From: Lutraria lutraria | Lineage: Eukaryota > Mollusca > Bivalvia > Venerida > Mactridae | Length of the DNA: 64,000 nt | Direction of reading: 5' to 3' | NCBI GenBank assembly: GCA_964023205.1 | Contig: OZ026842.1 | Coordinates: forward strand, 33,368,992 to 33,432,991 | In this document: positions 55,376-64,000 of the stretch, piece by piece | Layout: every line of letters starts with the position of its first letter | Numbering within the stretch: the first letter of the stretch is position 1 | Notes under the pieces: model-generated | What the model was told of the DNA's origin: nothing | The model's database searches: none | The model's input: the letters and a program-made list of their open reading frames with translations, nothing else | Program-made: the position numbers and the translations under genes

Positions 55376-56815
55376 GTAGCACTCTTGTAGAAATAAACAC
55401 GGATCACTCTAATAACTATAAACACACATGAAGGTGTAGTACTCACATAGAAATAAACACAGATCACTCACATAACAATAAACACACAGTAAGGTGTAGT
55501 ACACATATAGAAATAAACACAGATCACTCACATAACAATAAACACACAGTAAGGTGTAGTACACATATAGAAATAAACACAGATCACTCACATAACAATA
55601 AACACACAGTAAGGTGTAGTACACATATAGAAATAAACACAGGTCACTCACATAACAATAAACATACAGTAAGGTGTAGTACTCACATAGAAATAAACAC
55701 AGATCACTCACATAACAATAAACATACAGTAAGGTGTAGTACTCACATAGAAATAAACACAGATCACTCACATAACAATAAACACACAGTAAGGTGTAGT
55801 ACTCACATAGAAATAAACACAGGTCACTCACATAACAATAAACACACAGTAAGGTGTAGTACTCACATAGAAATAAACACAGATCACTCACATGACAATA
55901 AACACACAGTAAGGTGTAGTACACATATAGAAATAAACACAGATCACTCACATAACAATAAACATACAGTAAGGTGTAGTACTCACATAGAAATAAACAC
56001 AGATCACTCACATAACAATAAACACACAGTAAGGTGTAGTACTCACATAGAAATAAACACAGATCACTCACATAACAATAAACACACAGTAAGGTGTAGT
56101 ACACATATAGAAATAAACAAAGATCACTCACATAACAATAAACACACGCTAAGGTGTAGTACTCATATAGAAATAAACACAGATCAATCACATAACAATA
56201 AACACACAGTAAGGTGTAGTACACATCTAGAAATAAACACAGATCACTCACATAACAATAAACACAAGCTAAGGTGTAGTACTCATATATAAATAAACAC
56301 AGATCACTCACATAACAATAAACACACAGTAAGGTGTAGTACTCATATAGAAATAAACACAGATCACTCACGTAACAATAAACACACAGTAAGGTGTAGT
56401 ACACATATAGAAATAAACACAGATCACTCACATAACAATAAACACACGCTAAGGTGTAGTACTCATATAGAAATAAACACAGATCACTCATATAACAATA
56501 AACACACATTAATGTGTAGCACACATATAGAAATAAACACAGATCACTCACATAACAATAAACACACAGTAAGGTGTAGCACACATATAGAAATAAACAC
56601 AGATCACTCACATAACAATAAACACACATGAAGGTGTAGTACTCATATAGAAATAAACACAGATCACTCACATAACAATAAACACACATCAAGGTGTAGC
56701 ACTCACTTAGAACTAAACACAGATCACTCACATAACAATAAACACACATTAATGTGTAGCACACATATAGAAATAAACACAGATCTCTAATATAACAATA
56801 AACACACACTCCTAT
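55376..56815. repeat. Minisatellite, 60-bp unit, about 24 copies
   Basis: The unit holds AGAAATAAACACAGATCACT, CACATAACAATAAACACACA and GTAAGGTGTAGTACTCATAT-type blocks, with an exact 60-bp period over nearly all copies. It lies upstream of the first recognised exon of the seven-transmembrane gene. Since 60 is a multiple of three, a 472-codon minus-strand frame (repeating CVYCYVSDLCLFLYEYYTLL) spans it; its Cys/Tyr/Leu bias comes from the DNA repeat, and I do not call it a gene. Confidence 0.95.
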
Positions 56816-57794
56816 AAAAATAAACACACATTACAGAGTAGCACTCATATGACAATAAACACACAGTCATATGGCAATAAACACATAATTACAGAGTAGC
56901 AATCATGTAACAATAAACACACACCAATTAACACACACCATTCAATCATGGGCAGACCAATATAAATTTTATGTTAAAACACATACCACAAAACTGCTGT
57001 CAATCAACACAAACTTGGCTTTGTGATGGAAATATCCAAATAATGAAGTTAAATATTTTCAGCGAGTTCCAAAAATTAGCTTCACTTCAATTTTTATACT
57101 ATATCCACTTAAACGAAACTACAGCATGTACAGTCAATATGAAATGAGAGAATATAGATAATGACGACAAGTTACACTTATGTAGTAACATTTGTATCAA
57201 CCTTGAAGCTGTCAATGATGCAAAGTCCACAAGTATTAAGTCCATATGAGGTTAATGATAATAACTTTAAGATGATTGCCCCCTAATTAATGATAGATTA
57301 ATGACATTGTATAATTCAGCCTAAATTTTAATTATCAATGGTTTATGCTTTCACAAAAGTACAACTTTCATTCTACAGCTAAGGCATACACACATTTCCT
57401 CCATGGTTTCTGTCAACCAGACTGATCCAATTTTTTCAGTTGACCCCAAACTTTGTATGTCCCAGTATCGATAGATTGGGGGTATATTGTTTTTACCCTG
57501 TCTTGTCTGTTTGTTTGTATCGAACATATAAAATCACAATGCCACCTATAGTCATCAAACTTTATAATATTGGTTCCACAAGACAACCTATACAGGACCT
57601 GTGCATTTCCAGGTCAGTAGTTTTTTTTGCCGATATTTTTTTTCATTTTAACTGTATAGATTGCTGAAGTAAAAAGTTGTTTGATTAAAGTTTATTTCTA
57701 TCTGTGTTTGAGTATTTTTGCCAGATGGGAACTGGTTGAGATTATACTTTAATCTCGTCGGAAACTCAAACTTCAATCTGTTTAAGTTTAACAT
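56816..57794. other. Unremarkable sequence right of the 60-bp array
   Basis: 56816-56940 contains degraded AATAAACACACA units of the same array. The rest is featureless. Confidence 0.5.
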
Positions 57795-58230
57795 CTCACG
57801 TCAGGGTCACTTAGCAACTTCTCCAGCTTTATTAGTATGATCCCTGGTGGGATTCCAACTCAGTATGATCCCTGGTGGGATTCCAACTCAGTATGATCCC
57901 TGGAGGGATTCCAACTCAGTATGATCCCTGGAGGGATTCCAACTCAGTATGATCCCTGGTGGGATTCCAACTCAGTATGATCCCTGGAGGGATTCCAACT
58001 CAGTATGATCCCTGGAGGGATTCCAACTCAGTATGATCCCTGGAGGGATTCCAACTCAGAATGATCCCTGGAGGGATTCCAACTCAGTATGATCCCTGGA
58101 GGGATTCCAACTCAGTATGATCCCTGGTGGGATTCCAACTCAGTATGATCCCTGGTGGGATTCCAACTCACAGTGATGAGATGAAAGTGATTTCTGGTCA
58201 GAGACCATGAACCACTCAACCAAGGAGGCC
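57795..58230 (-). repeat. tRNA-like dispersed repeat carrying a 28-bp minisatellite
   Basis: The outer parts (TTAGCAACTTCTCCAGCTTT at the left; CTCACAGTGATGAGATGA and GACCATGAACCACTCAACCA at the right) match the copy at 34010-34155. Between them one short segment has been amplified. Confidence 0.65.
57834..58169 (+). repeat. Minisatellite, 28-bp unit, twelve copies
   Basis: Unit AGTATGATCCCTGG(A/T)GGG followed by ATTCCAACTC, exactly twelve times 28 bp. Copies differ mainly at one A/T position. It lies inside the tRNA-like repeat at 57795-58230. Confidence 0.95.
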
Positions 58231-58748
58231 CCTAATACAATATTTCAACCATGGAGGCCCCTAATACAATATTTCAAATATAAATTGTTTTCTATTTAGA
58301 TAATTATACATCTTCATAATGAACTTCAACAAATAATAGTTACCATGCAACAGAAAAGAAAATTAATTCAAACATACTTCAATAATTGTTGTCAATTTAA
58401 GGATGACTGTTTAATAGCAAAGTGATAAACATATTTTCTAATTTCTACCACAGTTCATTTCAACAAGTTCACTTTTATGGAAGGATGGAATGGCATACAA
58501 AGCCAAACAAACTGTTGTTATTTAAAGCTTTAAAGCTTTATTTAACTGCATTCGAAGATAAATTCATTAAAAACAGATATTTCTATTCAAGATCAGTGGC
58601 GTAGCCAGTGATAGAAACTTATGCATGTGTCTAACACCAATTTGAAATGTAAAAAAAGTAAGAATGACTAAATTGGTAGCTAAAAAAAGTAACAGAGTTA
58701 GGCCTTCCCAGTAGCAGAAGGGCTTAATTCGTAACATTCATTCAATAA

Positions 58749-59192
58749 ACAAGAGGACCACATTGGCCCTTTATCACTCACTTGAGAACAAAGGCCAATA
58801 ATTAATGATTGGTGAATAAACGAAGGCGCTAGAGTGTAAACAAGCTCAATATAGCAAATTTTGTAATTCAAGGGCCCATAACTCTAGAAGTTATTGTCCG
58901 ATTTTGCCCATAATCGAACTTAGCCGAGACATTGTGGCCATATACATTGTGAGCAAGTTTAATCACGATTCGTTAAGAGCACAGGTGTTTGGCACGTTTT
59001 TATAGTGCCCCAACTGTTAGATATGTATAATATAATAGAATACAAATATAATATTATACATATCTAACTATAAAAACGTGCCAAACACCTGTGGTTAAGA
59101 GCTGCGGTTGCTAGAGTGTAAACAAACTAATTGTGGCCGGACGCCGGACATTCAACGATCCTAAAAGCTCACCTGATTCATCAGGTGAGCTA
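58749..59192 (+). repeat. Bivalve-type dispersed repeat with nested hairpin
   Basis: It begins AACAAGAGGACCACATTGGC and ends in the palindrome AGCTCACCTGA..TCAGGTGAGCT (59167-59192). The middle holds AAGGGCCCATAACTCTAGAA and GGCCGGACGCCGGACA, words common to this family. A 112-bp hairpin (58981-59092) interrupts it. Confidence 0.75.
58981..59092. repeat. Long hairpin (25 bp perfect plus 17 bp arms)
   Basis: ACAGGTGTTTGGCACGTTTT and the next TATAG pair perfectly with 59068-59092. After an 11-base bulge (59006-59016) the arms continue with TTAGATATGTATAATAT against 59051-59067. The loop is short and AT-rich. Confidence 0.9.
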
Positions 59193-59821
59193 AAAACAAT
59201 AAAACAAAGATAGTCAGCTGATGTTTAACACCAGTACTCTTTAAATCTTACAACTCAACAGTTTTCTAGTTTGAAGAGTGCACCAGGCATGTATCCCTTT
59301 ACAAGGCCAATGTCAAACATGTGCATGATAATTTTATCAGCTTAAACTTGACATCATTGTAAAATGTTGACAGGAGCTATTGTGTAACTAGCACAATTTC
59401 ATTGCTGCAGATAAAATCTACAAAATTCAGGAAATAGAAATTTATTCAAAATGAAAGACAGGACTATCATACATGATTGTCTGATTTTTTGCCAATTTCA
59501 CAATGGCCAAAGGCCTTACAATTAATATACACTGAGAGATAATTAAATGTAGTTAAAGAAAATTAAAATATCTATTAAAAAGATATAATTAGTTGATAAT
59601 GTTAATAGATACAGTTCTGTCTGAAAGCTTTATACTGATAAGGTTAGATAAAATCAGTTCATGCTATGATATATGTTACAACTATACACAATAAGAATTC
59701 AGTATTGAACAATTCAGTAGATCTTTACTTCACTGGTATCTTCAAATTATGTATCATTAATAATAAGTGAGAAAACTTTAATTTATTCATTTTTGGGTCT
59801 AAGGCCATTTTACAGGATTCT
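59193..59821. other. Unremarkable intergenic sequence
   Basis: No gene or clear repeat recognised. Confidence 0.5.
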
Positions 59822-60066
59822 TCAGTTACATACGGCAGCTGGTACACTTAACCAGCTTTCCTGGACTATATTCTAACCATTATTTAGTTACCCGGCCGGC
59901 CTTGCACAAGGAACCAGCCACATCTCCACATGTGAAGGAAAATCTAAATAGTTGTCAAATTTTCATGAAAGGGTATGTATGACCTGTCATTACCAGGGAT
60001 CAAACCTAGACCGCCAGGTTACAAGTCTAGCGCACTTAGTGACTAACCACTGGACCATGACCGCAG
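59822..60066 (-). repeat. tRNA-derived SINE, copy 4
   Basis: Read on the minus strand: CATGGTCCAGTGGTTAGTCA (A box), GGTTTGATCCC (B box), TTTTCCTTCACATGTGGAGA, GCTGGTTAAGTGTACCAGCT and GCCGTATGTAACTGAA, the same order as copies 1 and 2. Confidence 0.8.
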
Positions 60067-60264
60067 GTACTAGGTGAGAGAACTGGAATTCCCATAAGTG
60101 TTATCAAAGTATTATAATATAAGGTCCTGAAATATTACAACCACTTTTGGAATCAAAACAAATCATCTACCAGTAATCTTTTGGTGGTCACATTATCATA
60201 CATAGAGTCAGTATAGTAGCGGTGAGGTTATATTGTATTCATAAATTGGCGGGGATATACACCA

Positions 60265-60337
60265 GCCCGATTAGCTCAGTTGGTAGAGCATCTGACTTGC
60301 AAGCAGGAGGTTGCGGTTCCGAGCCCCGCATCGGGTA
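60265..60337 (+). tRNA. tRNA-Ala(UGC)-like sequence, degenerate (pseudogene or SINE head)
   Basis: A cloverleaf can be drawn: acceptor GCCCGAT pairs with ATCGGGT (one G-T), D stem GCTC/GAGC, anticodon loop CTTGCAA with anticodon TGC at 60298-60300, T stem GCGGT/CCCGC, discriminator A. A box (TAGCTCAGTTGG) and B box (GGTTCCGAGCC) are present. The closing base pair of the anticodon stem (A-G) and that of the T stem (T-C) are mismatched, and the T loop reads TCC instead of TTC. The body resembles tRNA-Lys more than a usual animal tRNA-Ala, so it may be a pseudogene or a tRNA-derived repeat. Confidence 0.55.
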
Positions 60338-61097
60338 CATTATTTTCCTTCTCCTATCACAGTATTGAAACCTGTCAAAAACTAAGTGATTGTAGCTTCA
60401 ACTTCAATGTGATACTCCCCAACATCCTCATTGAACATGACTTAGAGGTGCTTGGTGAAACTGTACATGCGCAGCAGTTGTTAGCCCTGGAAACGTGAAT
60501 TTTTAAAAATATTCAAGTTTATGGAAATATTCAACTTGTATTTACACTATACATTTACTGTCTATGTTAATTACACCATCATAGTTGGCTGGATTGCCGC
60601 CTTAAAGCCGTCTACTGAGTCCAGCTGTAATGCATGGATAGGCAATCTAATCCAAGCATCAAGGTATACAGTCTTAATACTGAGATGGACATGGTAGCCA
60701 TGAGATATACATGTATGACTGACTAACGGCAAGCAGATGAAAATTTAATTTTCATATATTATCAAATCGAGCTCCTCTGTCAGACAAATAGAACAATTAG
60801 TAGTCACAATGCTCCCACAAGTCACTCAACCAATTGGTGTTATCTAGCTGCAACTCAACTTGACATCATGATAACTGTAAGTGATGGCAGGATGATCATG
60901 ATTACATGAGTCCGTTATCTTATAAAACAACCTACATAATGTCCTATACATGTACTGATAAAAGCAATGAGACGTAAAAATATATAGTTGGTTTCTGGTT
61001 AGCCAACTTAAGTCTAATTCTGACATCCAACCCAAGATTTTTATTGGCCCGATAAACAAAAAATCCACATTCTCACTTTTTCTATCTCTGCATAATT
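60338..61097. other. Intergenic sequence right of the tRNA-like feature
   Basis: No gene is supported. If the tRNA-like sequence is a SINE head, its body should start here, but no match to the other SINE bodies was seen. Confidence 0.45.
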
Positions 61098-61173
61098 CGA
61101 GGTCTCAGCGCAACACTGTCGTAACTTGTTCTTATTTCAATATGAGTTACGACACTGTTGCGCTGAGCCCTCG
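61098..61173. repeat. Stem-loop, 28-bp arms with two mismatches
   Basis: Left arm 61098-61125 (CGAGGTCTCAGCGCAACACT...) pairs with 61146-61173 at 26 of 28 positions; the loop is 20 bases. GC-rich arms in AT-rich surroundings. Confidence 0.9.
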
Positions 61174-62487
61174 ACATGCTTTCAAGAGAAAAAAAAGAAA
61201 TGCCCGACCTACCTACCATATTTTTAATGAGCATTATCCCTGTGTAACACTAACCAGAAGCAAGCAATTTATTTTAGGCCTGAACATAACATAATTATAT
61301 TGAATACAGTTCAACGTATTATGAAAGATTGACATAACCTTTATTCATTGTCACTTATTCTATAAAAAATGTAGTAGAACTCTATGTCATTGACCATGCA
61401 ATTATCAATTTATAAAACAAATTCCTTAATAGATAATAAAGGAGTTATTGAACTGAAAACTTGAGAAGGTATATTAATTTATCTTCTTAAGTGAGGTCAG
61501 ATTATACCATGGTTGTATCACTTGAAAAAGAAGCAAACAAAAAGCAGATGATGCAATAAAACCTGCTAACTACGGTCAACCTTGGAAAGAAAATAAGTGG
61601 CCTTTATAATGCCACATGGCCTTTATTCAGAGGTCATTTTGTTGTAAATGATCAGTGGTGGTTTTTAAAACAATTGCCTTTATTTTCAGGTTGGTCTTTA
61701 TTCGGAGGTGGCTACTAACAAAGGTTTGACTGTAATACTGGCTTGAATAAACTAGAATCAATGTAACATTCTTACAGAGGTGCACTTTAAAATTCAATAA
61801 TTAACTAAACTTAAAACTAAGATAAATACTGTTATAATTAGCAGAAAATTGCATACCTTACGGAACTCAACGTTCAACCTACCCTGATTTCCCCCTGCAA
61901 ACCCTGGCTTTTAATTGTAGGTCCAAGGTACAGTACAGTCCACTGTCTCATTTTACCTTTCTGTACGCTTTCACAATTCTTAAAAAAAAAATTCCAAGCC
62001 AGTCCAACGAAAAGTTTAACGAAATAATATTAACAGGACAGCAGAGGCTCCAGTGGCAGTAGTTACTTCTCCTTTGAATCTTTGATATTGAGAAAACATA
62101 AATATGGGCATGCTATTCAACGCCCCTTCAATATATCTTATAAATTACATGGTGTGAACATAGAGATTTTAAAGGTTATGGTGGATTGTTAGCAAATAAA
62201 AAATGATTATCATTCAATGAAGCCCTCATAGTACCATGGTATTGGCTCTAACACTCTCTTATAACAGGGCCACTCAAACAGAATTGAAATACTTTTTATA
62301 ATTCTACTTCCTTCAGCCCGTGCGCAACGTGCCAGGTTACTCTGGAGAAAATTCTCAGACAGAACGTACGTATTTTAAACATTTAGCTGATAATCTTACC
62401 ACTAAAACTTCATATTCGTAGACATCAACTGACATAATTATATATATCTAAAGTTTTTACAATTAGAAATAGCGCCGATATCGTGTT
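61174..62487. other. Intergenic sequence upstream of the cyclin promoter
   Basis: Contains the family-A MITE at 61554-61732. No exon of either neighbouring gene is recognised. Confidence 0.45.
61554..61732 (-). mobile_element. Pogo-like MITE family A
   Basis: Right end AAAGGTTTGACTG with TA following; left end AATAAAACCTGCTAAC diverged; interior GGCCTTTATTCAGAGGTCA. Confidence 0.75.
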
Positions 62488-62733
62488 CACTTTTTCCCGC
62501 CATGTGTCACGTAAATTTGACGTAAGAGTTATGCCGCTTGATAATATTCGCGAACCGCTTGGAGGTGTTTTCCTTTGCGACAGCCAATCACAGCGCAGCA
62601 TTTGGTAACGCAATTCAAAAACGGAGAAGAGTAATCGCTCTGTTTACAAAAATATTTATCCAATACTGCGTTCTCATCTCAATTTTTTGCTGAAGATATA
62701 CGAAAGAAAAATAACTTGAATTGGAATATTGAT
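62488..62733 (+). promoter_or_regulatory. Cell-cycle promoter and non-coding first exon of the cyclin gene
   Basis: The stretch contains an E2F-like TTTTTCCCGCC (62491-62501), a CCAAT box in a good NF-Y context (CAGCCAATCA, 62581-62590), and TTCAAA (62614-62619), the reverse complement of the CHR element TTTGAA, about 30 bp downstream. This CCAAT plus CHR pairing is typical of G2/M cyclin promoters. A strong donor at 62734 marks the end of the putative untranslated first exon. Transcription start is not determined. Confidence 0.5.
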
Positions 62734-63005
62734 GTAAGTAATGTTTAAATTTTCTTGCATTTGCTTCGTGGAAGAAAACTTTACATTTTCGTGGTCTTTG
62801 TCCCCGCGTCATCCGTGACTTTTTTTCTGCGAAATGTAATATTTTGTGCTGTATTATTATTGTTGTTGTTTATTGTGTATCCAATAGTACAAATTGTATC
62901 ATTTAATCACAAATTTTAGCACGTTTGATTTGTCTGTTAATATATTTTTAAATATTATCTGTTTTCGCGATGCATAATATCATGTATTTTTCCTTTTAGA
63001 GCAAG

Positions 63006-64000
63006 ATGTTGGGAAATGCAAGACGAAATCGGCCTGTTACAGGCGTGGATAACAAGCGTGCAACAAAACCAGTGACTACTGTAAGACAAATAAGCAATTT
63101 TCATCTGCTAAGTTGGATTTAGTTCTGGGTAGTCAGGGTTCTCAATAACAGCAGGCTGCAGACCAATTTAGCCGCTTAGAAATGTGTTTGGTCGGTTAGG
63201 AATCTCAAAGTTCACAAAATATTGCTAGAAAATGCCCAGATCCCATTTTGCAGGCCTGTTAGTCTAGCTTTTGGACCTGTTGGCCACAAACTTATTGAGA
63301 ACCCTGGGTAGTGGGTACCATAACAAAATTTGGTATTTTTTATTTCGTCTTGTTAACCATTTATGCATCCCAGAAACCATGTGTAACAATCTGCTTCATG
63401 AACAAGCATCTTAAGCTGTTGACTTTGGAAAAAGGACAATTTCATAACTAATATTGTACCATCAACAAGACGAAATAAAAAAGACCCAACGTTTTTTCTT
63501 GACACAGGGCTGGTAAATAGACTTGTGTCCAATCTCCACCGGCCCTGTCCCAATTTGAGCACCGACCAATACCAATTTGATCAATATTGCCGTTGTGCTG
63601 AGCCCTGATTTATATCCTTCATTTTATTTCAACAGGCAGCAAAAGACATGGTCGGTAATGGAAAACGCCTTGGAGATGTACTTCAGGATCCTACGCAAAA
63701 ACGTAGGGCAGCTTTTGGGGATATCACAAATGTAAGTTTCCAGTCATTTTTTATTTACTTCTAAAATGTCTCTAAGAAAATTGCAGTTAAATTATTTTTT
63801 TCTAAATATTCTGCACTTCATAATGTATACATATATATGTCGGATCTTTAAAGGCTTCATTTGTGATCTAAATATTCATAAAAATTATTTTGTAGGCATT
63901 GACAGACAAGTCGAACATTAAAGCAGCTTTGAAAAAGTCCAAACTACCAACACAAAAGTCACAGTTACCAAAGCCAGTTATACCTGCCACAAAACAAGCA
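63006..64000 (+). CDS. B-type cyclin, N-terminal part (cyclin B3-like)
   Basis: Coding exons are 63006-63080 (25 codons, MLGNARRNRPVTGVD), 63636-63731 (32 codons) and 63896 to the window edge. Junctions are phase 0 with good AG/GT sites. The second exon ends in RRAAFGDITN and continues A-L-T, a mitotic-cyclin destruction box (RxxxxxxIxN form) recognised by the anaphase-promoting complex. The AFGD(I/L)TNA version is closest to cyclin B3; cyclin A and B1 usually read RAxLGxI.N. Lysine-rich sequence follows, as in cyclin N-termini. The cyclin boxes lie to the right of the window. An acceptor at 62998-62999 six bases before the ATG, and a donor at 62734 (GAT|GTAAGTAATG), suggest a non-coding first exon ending at 62733. 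Such cyclins activate CDK1 in mitosis or meiosis. Another destruction-box protein is possible but less likely. Confidence 0.72.

Noticed and set aside
55409..56827. 472-codon minus-strand frame
   Set aside because: Product of the 60-bp minisatellite; composition follows the DNA unit and there is no flanking unique coding sequence.
57834..58169. CRISPR-like regular spacing
   Set aside because: Units are contiguous with no variable spacers, in a eukaryotic context; it is a minisatellite.

Overview
This is AT-rich animal nuclear DNA with spliced genes, GT..AG introns, long introns and a heavy load of short DNA transposons, tRNA-derived repeats and minisatellites. Several dispersed repeats resemble ones I know from bivalve genomes (units opening with an 'acaagagggccaagatggccct' type of sequence and closing near 'agctcacctga', and tandem arrays built around 'gacctagtttttgacccca'). 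A bivalve mollusc is the likely source, but that is an inference from repeats and gene families, not from a marker gene.

Layout. Positions 5920-37808, minus strand, carry the 5' part of a DOCK9/10/11 (zizimin)-type Cdc42 exchange factor. Three exons of its conserved N-terminus are legible, and two further phase-compatible candidate first exons lie inside its 29 kb first intron. The rest of the gene runs off the left edge or could not be found. Head to head with it, on the plus strand, is a VPS4-like AAA ATPase (secure exons 41842-46397; two small 5' exons at 38256-38298 and 38657-38669 are proposed because their phases fit). Its long intron holds a TTAA-flanked element and a decayed pogo/Jerky-type transposase with a C-terminal PHD finger; another intron holds a hAT-type MITE with a perfect 8-bp target duplication. 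Tail to tail with it, on the minus strand, is a complete ten-exon seven-transmembrane gene at 48432-54525 that resembles the insect gustatory-receptor-like superfamily. The right edge, plus strand, has the first three coding exons of a B-type cyclin (B3-like destruction box) with E2F-, CCAAT- and CHR-like promoter sequences. A degenerate tRNA-Ala(UGC)-like sequence lies at 60265-60337.

Between the genes the window is dominated by repeats: about thirteen copies of one TA-flanked pogo-like MITE, three of a related second family, two full 454-bp hAT MITEs, several tRNA-derived SINE copies, two long diverged tandem arrays (about 146 and 162 bp units), and five minisatellites (45, 60, 28, 28 and 27 bp). 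Two of these have unit lengths divisible by three and so create long artefactual reading frames. I see no prokaryote-like operon, CRISPR array or defence locus. The genes are neighbours rather than a pathway, though the DOCK and VPS4-like genes may share a bidirectional promoter. The most interesting items are the divergent VPS4-like ATPase (no clear MIT domain, shortened beta domain), the PHD-tailed transposase next to pogo-like MITEs, and the twin hAT MITEs.
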